Shown here: in pieces, positions 17,098-25,904 of the stretch | Layout: every line of letters begins with the position of its first letter | How positions within the stretch are numbered: position 1 is the first letter of the stretch | Source: Aeromicrobium sp. Root344 | Lineage (GTDB): Bacteria > Actinomycetota > Actinomycetes > Propionibacteriales > Nocardioidaceae | Length of the DNA stretch: 64,000 bases | Assembly (NCBI RefSeq): GCF_001425755.1 | Contig: NZ_LMDH01000001.1 | Coordinates: 1,314,239-1,378,238 of the forward strand | Direction: 5' to 3' | The notes under the pieces: generated by a model | Seen by the model: only the letters and a program-made list of their open reading frames with translations | What the model was told of the DNA's origin: nothing | Database searches by the model: none | Program-made: the position numbers and the translations under genes

Positions 17098-17167
17098 GCG
17101 CCAAGATGTCGGCACTTTTGTATGCGGTTCCAGCCGAATCACGTACACACGTGCCGACATCGTGAGG
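17098..17167 (+). repeat. 70-bp direct repeat, copy B, with perfect internal inverted repeat
   Basis: It lies 3 bp after the DUF559 stop and 6 bp before the convergent HAD gene ends. Arms GATGTCGGCAC (17105-17115) and GTGCCGACATC (17151-17161) are perfectly complementary, with weaker pairing continuing inward. It can act as a bidirectional terminator for the two convergent genes. Confidence 0.9.
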
Positions 17168-17173
17168 CAAGGG

Positions 17174-17959
17174 CTAGGCGAAGCGGCGGAGCTCGGCGAC
17201 GAGCCCGTCCTCGTCGATCGTGCCGACGACCTCGTCGGCAGCGGCCTTGACGTCATCGGGCGCCTGGCCCATCGCCACCCCGCGACCGGCCCACTGGATC
17301 ATCTCGAGGTCGTTGTTGCCGTCACCGACCGCCAGCACCTCGGACCGGTCGATGCCGAGCTTGGTGCAGAGGAACTCCAGCCCCGACGCCTTGGAGACAC
17401 CTTCGGGTGCGAGGTCGAGCCATGCGGAGTAGCCGATGTAGTAGTTGGTGCCGGAGAGGCCGAGGTCCTTGACGATCGCGGTGAACTCGTCGCGACTGTG
17501 CTCGGCCGAGCGGATCACGACGCGGGCGACCGGTTCGGCGATCAACGACTCGACGTCCTCGACGACGAACTGGCCGGAGATCTCGTTGTCCGGGAACGGC
17601 TTGTTGAGCCGGAACCCGACGCCGACCTCCTCAACCGCGACGAGTGCCTCCGGCATGTGCTCCAGCACGCGACGGACCGCCTCGCTGGCGTCGAACGTGA
17701 CGACGTCGAGCAGCTCGACCTCGGGGTCGTAGCGGAAGGTCACCGCACCGTTGCTCGCCACGCCATAGCCCTCGGTGAACCGCAGGTTGTCCACCGCGTC
17801 CATGACGCCAGGCACGCCGCGGCCCGTGGCGATGACGGTCTCGATGCCGGCGTCCCGGACCGCGTGGACCGCCGAGCGTACGGCCGCGGTCATCACGTTC
17901 TCGCCGTCGACGAGCGTGCCGTCGACGTCCAGCGCGATCAACCGGGGACGCCAGGTCAC
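17174..17959 (-). CDS. HAD-superfamily phosphatase, Cof-type (class IIB)
   Basis: A 261-residue phosphatase. Motif I is DVDGT with nucleophile D11 and acid D13, motif II lies in VIATGRG, the substrate-capping domain occupies the middle, and motif IV is [14 protein letters not shown]. Cof-type enzymes dephosphorylate sugar phosphates, pyridoxal phosphate and similar small molecules; the true substrate is unknown. The GTG start overlaps the serS stop as GTGA, so it is the second gene of a serS operon. The end faces repeat copy B. Confidence 0.88.
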   Translation of the reverse strand: MTWRPRLIALDVDGTLVDGENVMTAAVRSAVHAVRDAGIETVIATGRGVPGVMDAVDNLRFTEGYGVASNGAVTFRYDPEVELLDVVTFDASEAVRRVLEHMPEALVAVEEVGVGFRLNKPFPDNEISGQFVVEDVESLIAEPVARVVIRSAEHSRDEFTAIVKDLGLSGTNYYIGYSAWLDLAPEGVSKASGLEFLCTKLGIDRSEVLAVGDGNNDLEMIQWAGRGVAMGQAPDDVKAAADEVVGTIDEDGLVAELRRFA

Positions 17960-19227
17960 TGAAGAGGCCTCAGGACCTCGCCGAGCAGCGGGTGCAGCGC
18001 AGCGGGCAGGCGTACGGAGCCGTCGGCCTGCTGACCGTTCTCCAGCAGCGCGATGATCGTGCGGGTCATGGCGCACAAGGTCCCGTTGAGCGTCGCCGCG
18101 GACGTCGTGCCCTCGGCGCCGCGGACGCGGATGTCGAGTCGTCGGGCCTGGAACTCGGTCGTGTTGGACGTCGACGAGACCTCGCGGTACTTGCCCTGCG
18201 TGGGGATCCACGCCTCGCAGTCGAACTTGCGGATCGCCGACAGGCCCAGGTCGCCCGAAGCCACGTCGATGACGCGGTAGGGCAGCTCCAGGGCCTCCAA
18301 CCAGTCCTTCTCCCAGCCGAGGATGCGCTGATGCTCGGCGTAGGACTCCTCGAGCGTCGTGTAGACGAACATCTCGACCTTGTCGAACCAGTGCACGCGG
18401 AAGATCCCGCGAGTGTCCTTGCCGTACGAGCCGGCCTCGCGGCGGTAGCACGGGCTGAACGCCGCGTAGCGCCGCGGCAGGGAGTCGGCCTCGAGGATCT
18501 CGTCGGAGTGATAGGCCGCGAGCGCAACCTCGGACGTACCGACGAGGTAGAGGTCGTCCTTCTCGAGGTAGTAGACGTCGTCCGACGCGCCCTGCCCGAG
18601 ATATCCGGTGCCCTCCATGGCGCTCGGCTTGACGAGCGCCGGCGGGATCATCGGCGTGAATCCCCACTCCGCGGCCTTGCTCATCGCGAGCTGCGTCAGG
18701 GCGAGCTCGAGCTGCGCACCGACACCGGTGAGGAAGTAGAAGCGCGACCCGCTGACCTTGACGCCCCGCTCGCTGTCGATCGCACCGAGCAGCTGCCCGA
18801 GCTCGAGGTGGTCGCGGGGCTCGAAGCCCTCGGCCGCGAAGTCACGCGGCGTGCCAACGGTGTCGATCACCACGAAGTCGTCCTCGCCACCTTCAGGGGC
18901 GTCGGGCGAGGCGAGGTTGGGCAGCGTCTTCATGAGCCGCTCGAACGTCTCGGCGGCCTCGACCTGAGCGGCCTCGGCGTCCTTGACCTGCTGGCTGAGC
19001 TCCTTGGCGCGAGCCAGCAGCTCCTGCTTCTCGTCGCCCTGGGCCTTGGGGATCAGCTTGCCGAGACTCTTCTGCTCGCCGCGGACGGCCTCGTACGCCG
19101 AGATCGTGGAGCGCCGCTGCTCGTCAGCATTGATGAGCTCGTCGACCAGCTCAGTGGGCTCGCCCCGACGCCTCTGGGCAGCGCGTACGGCGTCAGGGTC
19201 TTCTCGCAGGATCCGGGCTTCAATCAC
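17956..19227 (-). CDS. serS: Seryl-tRNA synthetase
   Basis: A 423-residue class II aminoacyl-tRNA synthetase that charges tRNA-Ser. The N-terminal antiparallel coiled coil (about 30-105, rich in Lys/Glu/Gln) grips the long variable arm. The catalytic core shows the serine-binding TSEVAL segment, motif 2 in [25 protein letters not shown] and a C-terminal motif 3 region ([17 protein letters not shown]). It uses a GTG start. Two tRNA-Ser genes lie in the same window, though about 10 kb away. Confidence 0.97.
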   Translation of the reverse strand: MIEARILREDPDAVRAAQRRRGEPTELVDELINADEQRRSTISAYEAVRGEQKSLGKLIPKAQGDEKQELLARAKELSQQVKDAEAAQVEAAETFERLMKTLPNLASPDAPEGGEDDFVVIDTVGTPRDFAAEGFEPRDHLELGQLLGAIDSERGVKVSGSRFYFLTGVGAQLELALTQLAMSKAAEWGFTPMIPPALVKPSAMEGTGYLGQGASDDVYYLEKDDLYLVGTSEVALAAYHSDEILEADSLPRRYAAFSPCYRREAGSYGKDTRGIFRVHWFDKVEMFVYTTLEESYAEHQRILGWEKDWLEALELPYRVIDVASGDLGLSAIRKFDCEAWIPTQGKYREVSSTSNTTEFQARRLDIRVRGAEGTTSAATLNGTLCAMTRTIIALLENGQQADGSVRLPAALHPLLGEVLRPLQ

Positions 19228-19299
19228 TGCCTCAGCCTATCGTCCGGGTCGCGCTCCCAAATCAGTCCATTAGGCTGGGTCGACCCCTGAGGAGGAAGC

Positions 19300-20916
19300 T
19301 TGTCGTTCGATCTGCGCCGTGCCGCGCCTGCACGCCGTGCCATCCTCTGGTGGACCCTCGCCGTCCCGACCGCGCTGTTCGCCGTCCTGGCCATCTGCGT
19401 CGGTGCCGGGACCGACGCGATCATCGACCTCGATCACGACGTCGCGCAGAACGCGTACGACTACGCATCGCGTCACGGCGGCCTGGTGGACTTCCTCGAC
19501 GTCGTCGCCGTCGTCTTCAGCAACCTCGGCGCCGGGATCGTCCTGGTGCTCCTCGCGGCGTACGCCCTGTGGCGCCACGAGCGCCGCGTCGCGATCTGGA
19601 TCGCCGTCAGCGGCATCGTCGCGATCGCCGGCAACGCCCTGATCAAGCTGGCGTACGAGCGCGAGCGGCCGGTGTTCGACAAGCCCCTGCACGAGATCGG
19701 CGGCTACTCGTTCCCGAGCGGGCACTCCGCCGGCGCGGGCATGCTGTTCACCGTCGCGATCCTCATGACGATCGTGCTGACGGGCCGCGGCTGGAAACGC
19801 CGCATCATCATCACCGTGCTCGTCCTCATGGGCCTCGGCGTCGGCGCGAGCCGCATCCTCCTCGGCGTGCACTACCTCAGCGACGTGGTCGCCGGCCTGA
19901 GCTTCGGCACGGCCGTCGCCCTCGGCCTCTGGATCGTCCTGGTCAGCGACGCGACCCGCGTGCCGCACGAGCTGGCCGCCCTCACCGGCAGCGGACGCAA
20001 GCGCGCCGCCGTGGTGCTCAACCCGTCGAAGATTGCCGACGTCGAGGCGTTCAAGGAACGCGTACGCCTCGTCGCCCATCGTGACGGGTGGAAGGAACCG
20101 CTCTGGTTCGAGACCACGATCGAGGACCCCGGACACGGCCAGGCCAGCGCTGCGCTCCGCGCTGACGTCGACCTGATCGTCGCGGCCGGCGGTGACGGCA
20201 CCGTGCGAGCGGTCTGCGAGGAGGTCGCCCGCACCGGTGTCGCCGTCGGCATCCTCCCGCACGGCACCGGCAACCTGTTGGCCCGCAACCTGTCGATCCC
20301 GCTCAACACCCGCGACGCCCTCGACGTCGTGTTCGGCGGGCAGGACCGGGCGATCGACCTGTCGACCCTCAAGACCGACTCCGGCACCAACACGACGTTC
20401 CTCGTCATGGCCGGCCTCGGCATGGACGCCGCGATCATGACCGGCGTCAACGACCAGCTCAAGGCCAAGGTCGGCTGGCTGGCCTACTTCGTCAGTGGGG
20501 TGAAGGCGGCGCGCTTCCCGGCCATGAAGGTCCAGATCTCGGTCGACGACGGCGAGTTCAAGAAGTTCCGCGCCCGTACGGTCGTGGTCGGCAACGTCGG
20601 GTTCCTCCAGGGCGGCATCCCGCTGCTGCCCGACGCCCAGATCGACGACGGCAGGCTCGACGTCGTGGTGCTCGCGCCCAAACGGTTCATCGGCTGGCTC
20701 GCGATCATCGTGCGCGTCATCGGCCGCCAGAAGCGTACGAACGAGCGGCTCGACCGGCTCACGGGCCACAAGGTGCACATCAAGGCCGAGAAGAAGATGC
20801 CGATGCAGCTCGACGGCGACCCTGTCGGCGAGGGCCAGGAGATCACTGCCGAGGTCCAGCCCGGCGTCCTGCTCGTACGCGTGCCGCTCGCGCCGGCCCC
20901 GGCCACCGCGATCTAG
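19300..20916 (+). CDS. PAP2 phosphatase - diacylglycerol kinase fusion
   Basis: A 538-residue two-domain membrane enzyme. Residues 1-220 form a six-helix PAP2 phosphatase with all three signatures: KLAYERERP, PSGHS and SRILLGVHYLSD. Residues 230-530 form a diacylglycerol/sphingosine kinase catalytic domain with GGDGTVRAVCEE and PHGTGNLLARNL. The phosphatase would hydrolyse phosphatidic acid or a polyprenyl diphosphate, and the kinase would phosphorylate a diacylglycerol or related lipid. The TTG start at 19300 is supported by a GGAGG site 5 to 6 bases upstream. The stop shares CTAG with the convergent SRPBCC gene. Confidence 0.9.
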   Translation: MSFDLRRAAPARRAILWWTLAVPTALFAVLAICVGAGTDAIIDLDHDVAQNAYDYASRHGGLVDFLDVVAVVFSNLGAGIVLVLLAAYALWRHERRVAIWIAVSGIVAIAGNALIKLAYERERPVFDKPLHEIGGYSFPSGHSAGAGMLFTVAILMTIVLTGRGWKRRIIITVLVLMGLGVGASRILLGVHYLSDVVAGLSFGTAVALGLWIVLVSDATRVPHELAALTGSGRKRAAVVLNPSKIADVEAFKERVRLVAHRDGWKEPLWFETTIEDPGHGQASAALRADVDLIVAAGGDGTVRAVCEEVARTGVAVGILPHGTGNLLARNLSIPLNTRDALDVVFGGQDRAIDLSTLKTDSGTNTTFLVMAGLGMDAAIMTGVNDQLKAKVGWLAYFVSGVKAARFPAMKVQISVDDGEFKKFRARTVVVGNVGFLQGGIPLLPDAQIDDGRLDVVVLAPKRFIGWLAIIVRVIGRQKRTNERLDRLTGHKVHIKAEKKMPMQLDGDPVGEGQEITAEVQPGVLLVRVPLAPAPATAI

Positions 20917-21395
20917 CTCAGGGCAGCCAGGGCCGCGTCGAGCTTGTCGTAGCCGTCGCGAACACCCTGCTCCATGGAGCTGACCATCGCGTCGCGCACG
21001 TCGACGGAGGGCGCGACCGACACGCCGCGCAGGAGCGTACGGCCGTTGCCGAGGTCTTCGAACGTGAAGGTCTCGTAGAACACCTCTCCCGGCGCACCCA
21101 TGAACTCGAACGTCTGGCTGAATCCTTCGACGCTCGGGTCGCCGTGGAAGACGCCGCGGAAGCGGAACTCGTCACCCTCAGGGTTGCGGTGCTCGAACGC
21201 GTAGGCCCCGCCGTGGTGCGCTTCGAACTGGGTGATGACCATCTGGTACCCGTGCGGCCCGACCCACTGGGCGAAGAGCTCCGGATCCGTGTGAGCCTGC
21301 AGGAGCTGCTCGCGGGTGGCGTTGAACTCCCGAGTCGTCTCGATGTTCTGCGTCCCGGGTACCGCGGTGATCGTCAAGGTGTCCGTCGTGTTCAT
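20913..21395 (-). CDS. SRPBCC (AHSA1-type) protein
   Basis: A 160-residue START/Bet v1-like protein of the AHSA1 group, predicted to form a hydrophobic ligand-binding cavity. Typical blocks are TREFNATREQLLQAHTDPELFAQWVG near the N-terminus and FEFMGAPGEVFYETFTFED. It is the second gene of an operon with an ArsR-type regulator, the common arrangement in which the regulator controls its own SRPBCC partner. The ligand is unknown. Confidence 0.87.
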   Translation of the reverse strand: MNTTDTLTITAVPGTQNIETTREFNATREQLLQAHTDPELFAQWVGPHGYQMVITQFEAHHGGAYAFEHRNPEGDEFRFRGVFHGDPSVEGFSQTFEFMGAPGEVFYETFTFEDLGNGRTLLRGVSVAPSVDVRDAMVSSMEQGVRDGYDKLDAALAALS

Positions 21396-21399
21396 GGTC

Positions 21400-21738
21400 C
21401 TACTCCTTGTTGTCGTTGAGCGACTCGAAGAGCCGGTCGAGGCGGTCGTAGCTCTCGCCCCAGTACGTCCGGTAGTCCGCGAGCCATCCGGTGGCGTCCC
21501 TCAAGGGCTCGGCCTCGAGGTGGCTGAGGCGCATCGTCCCCTGCCGGTTGCGCGAGATCAGTCCGGCCTGCTCGAGCACCTTGAGGTGCTTGGAGATGGC
21601 CGGCTGGGACATCGTGAACAGCGCCGTGAGGTCACCCACGTTGGCGTCCTCCTGCGCGAGCCGGGCCAGGATGGCGCGGCGCGTGCGGTCGGCCAGTGCG
21701 CCGAACACGAGGTCGAGCTGATCTTCACTCATAACCAT
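21400..21738 (-). CDS. ArsR-family transcriptional regulator
   Basis: A 112-residue winged-helix repressor. The recognition region reads TALFTMSQPAISKHLKVLEQAGLISRNRQG, following LADRTRRAILARLAQ. No cysteine metal-binding box is present, so it is a non-metal ArsR of the type paired with SRPBCC proteins. ATG 21738 is used; ATG 21732 is an alternative. Its 5' end overlaps a strong inverted-repeat operator (21731-21770), which implies autoregulation. Confidence 0.88.
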   Translation of the reverse strand: MVMSEDQLDLVFGALADRTRRAILARLAQEDANVGDLTALFTMSQPAISKHLKVLEQAGLISRNRQGTMRLSHLEAEPLRDATGWLADYRTYWGESYDRLDRLFESLNDNKE

Positions 21739-21770
21739 TCCTTTATGTAACTTGATGGTTATAGATAACC
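21731..21770. promoter_or_regulatory. ArsR operator: overlapping GGTTAT inverted repeats
   Basis: Two symmetric elements share half-sites: ATAACCAT (21731-21738) pairs with ATGGTTAT (21755-21762), and GGTTAT-AG-ATAACC (21757-21770) is a perfect 14-bp palindrome. The first half-site covers the ArsR start codon. Binding by the ArsR protein is inferred. Confidence 0.75.
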
Positions 21771-21828
21771 ACGCGGCGATGCACTCGTCAACCCGTGGTG
21801 CGCCCCGGTTCCTGGGAACGCCCGAGGG

Positions 21829-22842
21829 TCAGGCGGTTGCGGCGTAGGCGTCGATCTCGGTCAGGATGGCGGCCTTCGTGACGTCGTCGGCGAACGACGC
21901 GCGTACGGAGGCCCTGGCGAGATCGGCGATCCCGGAGTTGTCGAGGCCGAGCAGCTCGGCGGCGACCTCGTACTCGTGGTTGAGCGTCGTGGAGAACATC
22001 GGCGGGTCGTCGGAGTTGATCGTGACGGGGACGCCCGCAGCGACCAGGGCGGGGAGCGGGTGCTCGGCCATCGAGGGCACCGACCGCGTGCAGACGTTGG
22101 ACGTCGGGCACACCTCGAGGGTGATGCCGTGCTCGGCGAGGTGGGCCATGAGAGCAGGGTCCTGTGCGGCGGCGATGCCGTGACCGATGCGCTCGGCGCC
22201 GAGGTGGTTGATCGAGTCCCAGATCGTCTCCGGCCCGGTCGACTCGCCGGCATGGGGGACGCTGTGCAGACCAGCGGCGATGGCCTGCTGGAAGTAGGGG
22301 CCGAACTGCTCGCGGGTCACGCCGATCTCGGGACCGCCGAGGCCGAAGCTCACCAGGCCCGCCGGCTGGAGTCGAAGGGCGGTGTCGAGGGTGACCTCCG
22401 CCGACGGCAGGCCGGACTCGCCGGGGATGTCGAAGCACCAGCGCATCGTGAGGTCGAAGTCCGCCTCGGCCCTGCGGCGGGCATCCTCCAGCGCCTCGCA
22501 GTAGGCCTCCGCGCTGATGCCGACCTCGATCGACGTGTAGGGCGTGCAGGTCAGCTCGACGTAGCGGACGTTCTGCGCGGCGAGGTCACGCGCGACGTCG
22601 TAGGTCAGCGTCCAGAGGTCCTCGGGTGTGCGCAGCAGGTCGACGACCGACAGATAGACCTCGATGAAGTGGGCGAAGTCGGTGAACGTGAAGAACTCCG
22701 CCAGCGCCTCGGGATCCGTCGGCACCTTCGTGGTGCCGGCATGGCGCTCGGCCAGCTCGGCGACGGTGCGCATCGATGCGGAACCGACGTGGTGGACGTG
22801 GAGCTCTGCCTTGGGCAGCCCGGAGACGAACGACATGCGCAT
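21829..22842 (-). CDS. Adenosine deaminase family protein
   Basis: A 337-residue metal-dependent TIM-barrel deaminase. The metal-binding HxH motif is HVHHVGS near residue 18 (most ADAs have HxHLxG). Other signatures are HAGEST, RIGHGI, CPTSN and NSDDPPMF, which supply the catalytic Glu, His and Asp ligands. The HVHHVG variant and the LPKAELHVHHV context fit a Streptomyces-type subgroup that also includes enzymes annotated as aminodeoxyfutalosine deaminase of the futalosine menaquinone route, so adenosine is not certain as substrate. It is unlinked to purine or menaquinone genes here. ATG 22842 (or 22836) is the start. Confidence 0.85.
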   Translation of the reverse strand: MRMSFVSGLPKAELHVHHVGSASMRTVAELAERHAGTTKVPTDPEALAEFFTFTDFAHFIEVYLSVVDLLRTPEDLWTLTYDVARDLAAQNVRYVELTCTPYTSIEVGISAEAYCEALEDARRRAEADFDLTMRWCFDIPGESGLPSAEVTLDTALRLQPAGLVSFGLGGPEIGVTREQFGPYFQQAIAAGLHSVPHAGESTGPETIWDSINHLGAERIGHGIAAAQDPALMAHLAEHGITLEVCPTSNVCTRSVPSMAEHPLPALVAAGVPVTINSDDPPMFSTTLNHEYEVAAELLGLDNSGIADLARASVRASFADDVTKAAILTEIDAYAATA

Positions 22843-22855
22843 GAGCGTAGCGAGC

Positions 22856-22878
22856 GTCCTTTCGACAAGCTCAAGGAC
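22856..22878 (-). repeat. REP-like palindromic repeat (copy 3)
   Basis: On the minus strand the arms are GTCCTT and AAGGAC around the core GAGCTTGTCGA. Compared with the copy at 6459-6481 (arms GTCATT and AATGAC), the third stem pair has changed from A-T to C-G on both sides. It sits just upstream of the deaminase start codon. Confidence 0.7.
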
Positions 22879-22904
22879 CGCGTGTCGAACTCGAAGACCT
22901 GGGG

Positions 22905-23294
22905 TCAGGCGTCGGTGGACTGCTGTCGCTCGACGACGCTGCCGCGCTGCTCGAACTCGACGTCGATCGTCAGGAGAACCTCGTCGTTGATCGAGAACTC
23001 GACGCGGTTCTCCTCGGCGGTCAGGTTGCCGGCGGTGCCCTCGTCGAGCCAGGTGATCGAGCCGATGACGCTCACGAGCGCGACCTTGGCGCCGTTGTCG
23101 ATCTGGCCCCGGAACACGACGGGACCCGGACCCGCGTCGCGGATGACCAGAGCCGTACGGCTGACCGCGGGGTTGTCGACCGCAACGGTCAGGTCCTCGA
23201 CCCCGCCCGTACGCCCGAAGGTCCACTTGGCGTCGCCGTCGAGCATGACCTCGCCGGTCTCGCCCTCGGCGGTCTTCCACATCACGGTGATCAC
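22905..23294 (-). CDS. Small FHA-like domain protein
   Basis: A 129-residue protein with no signal peptide or membrane segment. The middle resembles a minimal FHA fold: KWTFGRTGG, then LTVAVDNPAVSRTALVIRD, then a strand pair ending in GSITWLDEGTAGNLTAEEN. This would be a phosphothreonine-binding module, but the canonical S/H/N binding residues are only partly recognisable (the VSR triad is present). GTG 23294 is chosen because a GAGG site lies eight bases upstream. Its partner is unknown. The kinase/phosphatase operon with FhaA and FhaB is at the other end of the window. Confidence 0.6.
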   Translation of the reverse strand: MITVMWKTAEGETGEVMLDGDAKWTFGRTGGVEDLTVAVDNPAVSRTALVIRDAGPGPVVFRGQIDNGAKVALVSVIGSITWLDEGTAGNLTAEENRVEFSINDEVLLTIDVEFEQRGSVVERQQSTDA

Positions 23295-23411
23295 TGCGTC
23301 TGCCTCTCGATACGCCTCGACTCCCAATTTCAGGGTAGGTCGTTTGCACTCATGAGACGTTCGAACAGCGGATTTATGACTCGAAAGGACCAGACAACCT
23401 GATCCTGGTCG

Positions 23412-25904
23412 TCAGGTTCCGGGGACGATCGCGGAGATGATCGTGCCGTCGGCGCGCCGGCGGCCGGGGACCGGGGACGGCTCGCCCTCGATGCGCGGAC
23501 CCTGACCGTCGAGCGGCACCGTCACCGGATCGCCCGGCAGCACCGTGACCTCGTGGCCGCGGACCGCGATCGTGGCCTCCTTGCCCTCCTCGACGCAGAG
23601 CTCCACGCGGTCGGGCAGCACCGTGACACGCACGCGCGTGCCGTGCAGCGTGACGCGGAAGATCAGCGAGTCCCACGACTCGGGGAGCCGCGGGTCGAGG
23701 GTGAACACGCCCTGGTAGTCGCGGAAGCCGCCGAAGCCGTTGACCAGCGCGCTCCACACGCCACCCGTCGACGCGACGTGCACGCCGTCGGAGGTGTTGT
23801 GGTGCCGGTCGGCGAGGTCGACGAACAGGGCCGAGAGGAAGTAGCGCAGGGCCAGGTCGTGATAGCCGACCTCGGCCGCGATGATCGACTGCACGACTGC
23901 GGACAGCGTCGAGTCGCCTGTCGTGATCGGGTCGTAGTACTCGAAGTCGGCGCGCTTCTCCTCGGGATCGAACTGGTCGCCCTGGAGGAACAGCGCCAGC
24001 ACGACGTCGGCCTGCTTGAGCACCTGGAACCGGTAGATCACGAGCGGGTGGTAGTGCAGCAGCAGCGGCCGCTTGTCCATCGGCGTGTTCGCCAGGTCCC
24101 ACACCTCGCGCTCGAGGAAGTGCTGGTCCTGCGGGTGCACGCCGAGGTGCTCGTCATAGGGGATCGCCATGTCGCTGGCGGCCCGCTCCCAGTCGGCGAC
24201 CTCACGCTCGTCGAGCTCGAGGCGCTTGACGACGCGGTCGTACTCGCGACCGTCGCGGATCGCCAGCTCACGAACGGCCTCGGCGGCTCGGCGCAGGTTG
24301 AAGCGCGCCATGACGTTGGTGAAGAGGTTGTCGTTGACGACCGTCGTGTACTCGTCGGGACCGGTCACGCCGTGGATGTGGAACGTGCCGTCCTCCTCGT
24401 TGCGCCAGAAGCCGAGGTCGACCCACATCCGGGCGGTCTCGACCAGCACGTCGATGCCCTCGCGGGTCAGGAAGTCGATGTCGCCGGTCGCCGCGAGGTA
24501 CTGGCTCAACGCGTACGAGATGTCGGCGTCGATGTGATACTGCGCCGTGCCGGCGGCGTAGTAGGCCGAGGCCTCCTCGCCGTTGATCGTCCGCCACGGG
24601 AACAGCGCACCGTGCTGGGCCAGCTGCTTCGCCCGGTTGCGGGCCGCGTCGAGCAACGTGTAACGGAAGCGCAACGCGTTGCGGGCCGCGCGCGGCGTCG
24701 TGTAGGTCAGGAACGGCAGGACGTAGACCTCGGTGTCCCAGAAGTAGTGACCGCCGTAGCCCGAACCCGTCACGCCCTTTGCGGGGATGCCGGTGCCCTC
24801 GGCGCGCGCCGAGGCCTGCGCGATCTGGAAGAGGTTCCACCGCACGGCCTGCTGCACCTCGGGCTGGCCCGGGACCTCGACGTCCGAGCGCTCCCAGAAG
24901 TCGTCGAGCCACTGGCGCTGGTCGGCCAGCTGCTGGTCAAGACCCTCGGTCTGGGCGCGGTCGAGCGTACGCGTGCAGCGGTCGAGCAGCTCGCGCGACG
25001 GCACCCCGCGGGATGTGTGATAGCTGACCATCTTGGTCAACGTGATCGGCTGCCCCGGCTCGGCGTCGATCCGATAGGTCATCTTGGCCAGGTCGTCGTC
25101 GGTCTGGATGCGCTTGGTGTAGTTGTTGGCGGTCTCGAGGCGGTGATCCGCCGCGACGGCGATCGTCATGCCGCTCTCGGCGCACTGGTAGCCCAGTCCC
25201 ACGCGGCCGTCGGCCACGTTGCCCGAGTTGCTCTGCGGCAGCAGCACGCGGTGCCGCATGCTGCTGGCCTTGCGGGGGTCGACGCCTTCGCCCATCGCCT
25301 TGGCGCGGACGTGGTACTCGTCCTCCCCGTCCTGGCGGTTGAGGATCTGCGACGAGATCGCCACGGGGGCGTAGTCGTCGAGCATCGTGACCTCGAACGT
25401 CATGATCGCGAGGTGCCGCTGCGTGAACGACACCATGCGGCGCGAGCGGATCTGGACCCGCTTGCCGCCGGGCGTACGCCACAGGATCTCGCGGGACATC
25501 ACGCCGGCGCGGAAGTCGAGGCGGCGCTCGTACTCCATGAGGTCGGCGATCTGCAGCAGCAACGGCTCGTCGTCGACGTAGAGGCGGATGACCTTGGCGT
25601 CGGGCGCGTTGACGATCGTCTGGCCCACGCGCGCGAAGCCGAAGGCCTCCTCGGCGTGCTGGATCGGCCAGGTCTCGTGGAAGCCGTTGATGTAGGTGCC
25701 GTGCGAGTAGGAGTCACGGCCCTCGTCGACGTTGCCCCGCAGGCCGAGGTAGCCGTTGCCGACCGAGAACAGCGTCTCGGTCGTGCCGAGGTCCTCGCTG
25801 TTGATGTTGTTCTCGATCAGCGCCCATTCGTCGACCGGGTAGCGGGTGCGGTCGAGGAAGTCGTGGATCTGGGGCGCGACGTGCGAGGGCCCGGTCATGG
25901 TCAT
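23412..25904 (-). CDS. GH65 disaccharide phosphorylase
   Basis: An 830-residue inverting glycoside phosphorylase of family GH65 (maltose, trehalose and kojibiose phosphorylases). It has an N-terminal beta-sandwich (1 to about 300), an (alpha/alpha)6 barrel with GYGGHYFWDTEVYVLPFL and HGVTGPDEYT, where Glu518 is the predicted general acid, and a C-terminal beta domain. The phosphate-binding stretch HHNTSDGVHVAS is present. It would split an alpha-linked glucosyl disaccharide with phosphate to glucose and beta-glucose 1-phosphate. ATG 25904 overlaps the upstream beta-phosphoglucomutase stop as ATGA. The exact disaccharide is not determinable from sequence alone. Confidence 0.93.
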   Translation of the reverse strand: MTMTGPSHVAPQIHDFLDRTRYPVDEWALIENNINSEDLGTTETLFSVGNGYLGLRGNVDEGRDSYSHGTYINGFHETWPIQHAEEAFGFARVGQTIVNAPDAKVIRLYVDDEPLLLQIADLMEYERRLDFRAGVMSREILWRTPGGKRVQIRSRRMVSFTQRHLAIMTFEVTMLDDYAPVAISSQILNRQDGEDEYHVRAKAMGEGVDPRKASSMRHRVLLPQSNSGNVADGRVGLGYQCAESGMTIAVAADHRLETANNYTKRIQTDDDLAKMTYRIDAEPGQPITLTKMVSYHTSRGVPSRELLDRCTRTLDRAQTEGLDQQLADQRQWLDDFWERSDVEVPGQPEVQQAVRWNLFQIAQASARAEGTGIPAKGVTGSGYGGHYFWDTEVYVLPFLTYTTPRAARNALRFRYTLLDAARNRAKQLAQHGALFPWRTINGEEASAYYAAGTAQYHIDADISYALSQYLAATGDIDFLTREGIDVLVETARMWVDLGFWRNEEDGTFHIHGVTGPDEYTTVVNDNLFTNVMARFNLRRAAEAVRELAIRDGREYDRVVKRLELDEREVADWERAASDMAIPYDEHLGVHPQDQHFLEREVWDLANTPMDKRPLLLHYHPLVIYRFQVLKQADVVLALFLQGDQFDPEEKRADFEYYDPITTGDSTLSAVVQSIIAAEVGYHDLALRYFLSALFVDLADRHHNTSDGVHVASTGGVWSALVNGFGGFRDYQGVFTLDPRLPESWDSLIFRVTLHGTRVRVTVLPDRVELCVEEGKEATIAVRGHEVTVLPGDPVTVPLDGQGPRIEGEPSPVPGRRRADGTIISAIVPGT

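Larger units (their letters stand above)
16029..17167 (+). mobile_element. Putative repeat-bounded DUF559 cassette
   Basis: A single coding gene (16195-17094) lies between two 70-bp direct repeats, 67 of 70 bases identical, with starts 1069 bp apart. Each repeat contains a long inverted repeat. Left of the cassette is yjbQ and right of it is the convergent HAD gene. Collapse of the two repeats would leave yjbQ, one hairpin and the HAD gene, a tidy ancestral arrangement. No transposase and no obvious target duplication outside the repeats are visible, so mobility is inferred, not shown. Confidence 0.5.

Noticed and set aside
22843..23349. Extended frame upstream of the deaminase
   Set aside because: It runs antisense-like through the FHA-like gene in another frame and contains no family sequence before MRMSFVSGLPK.
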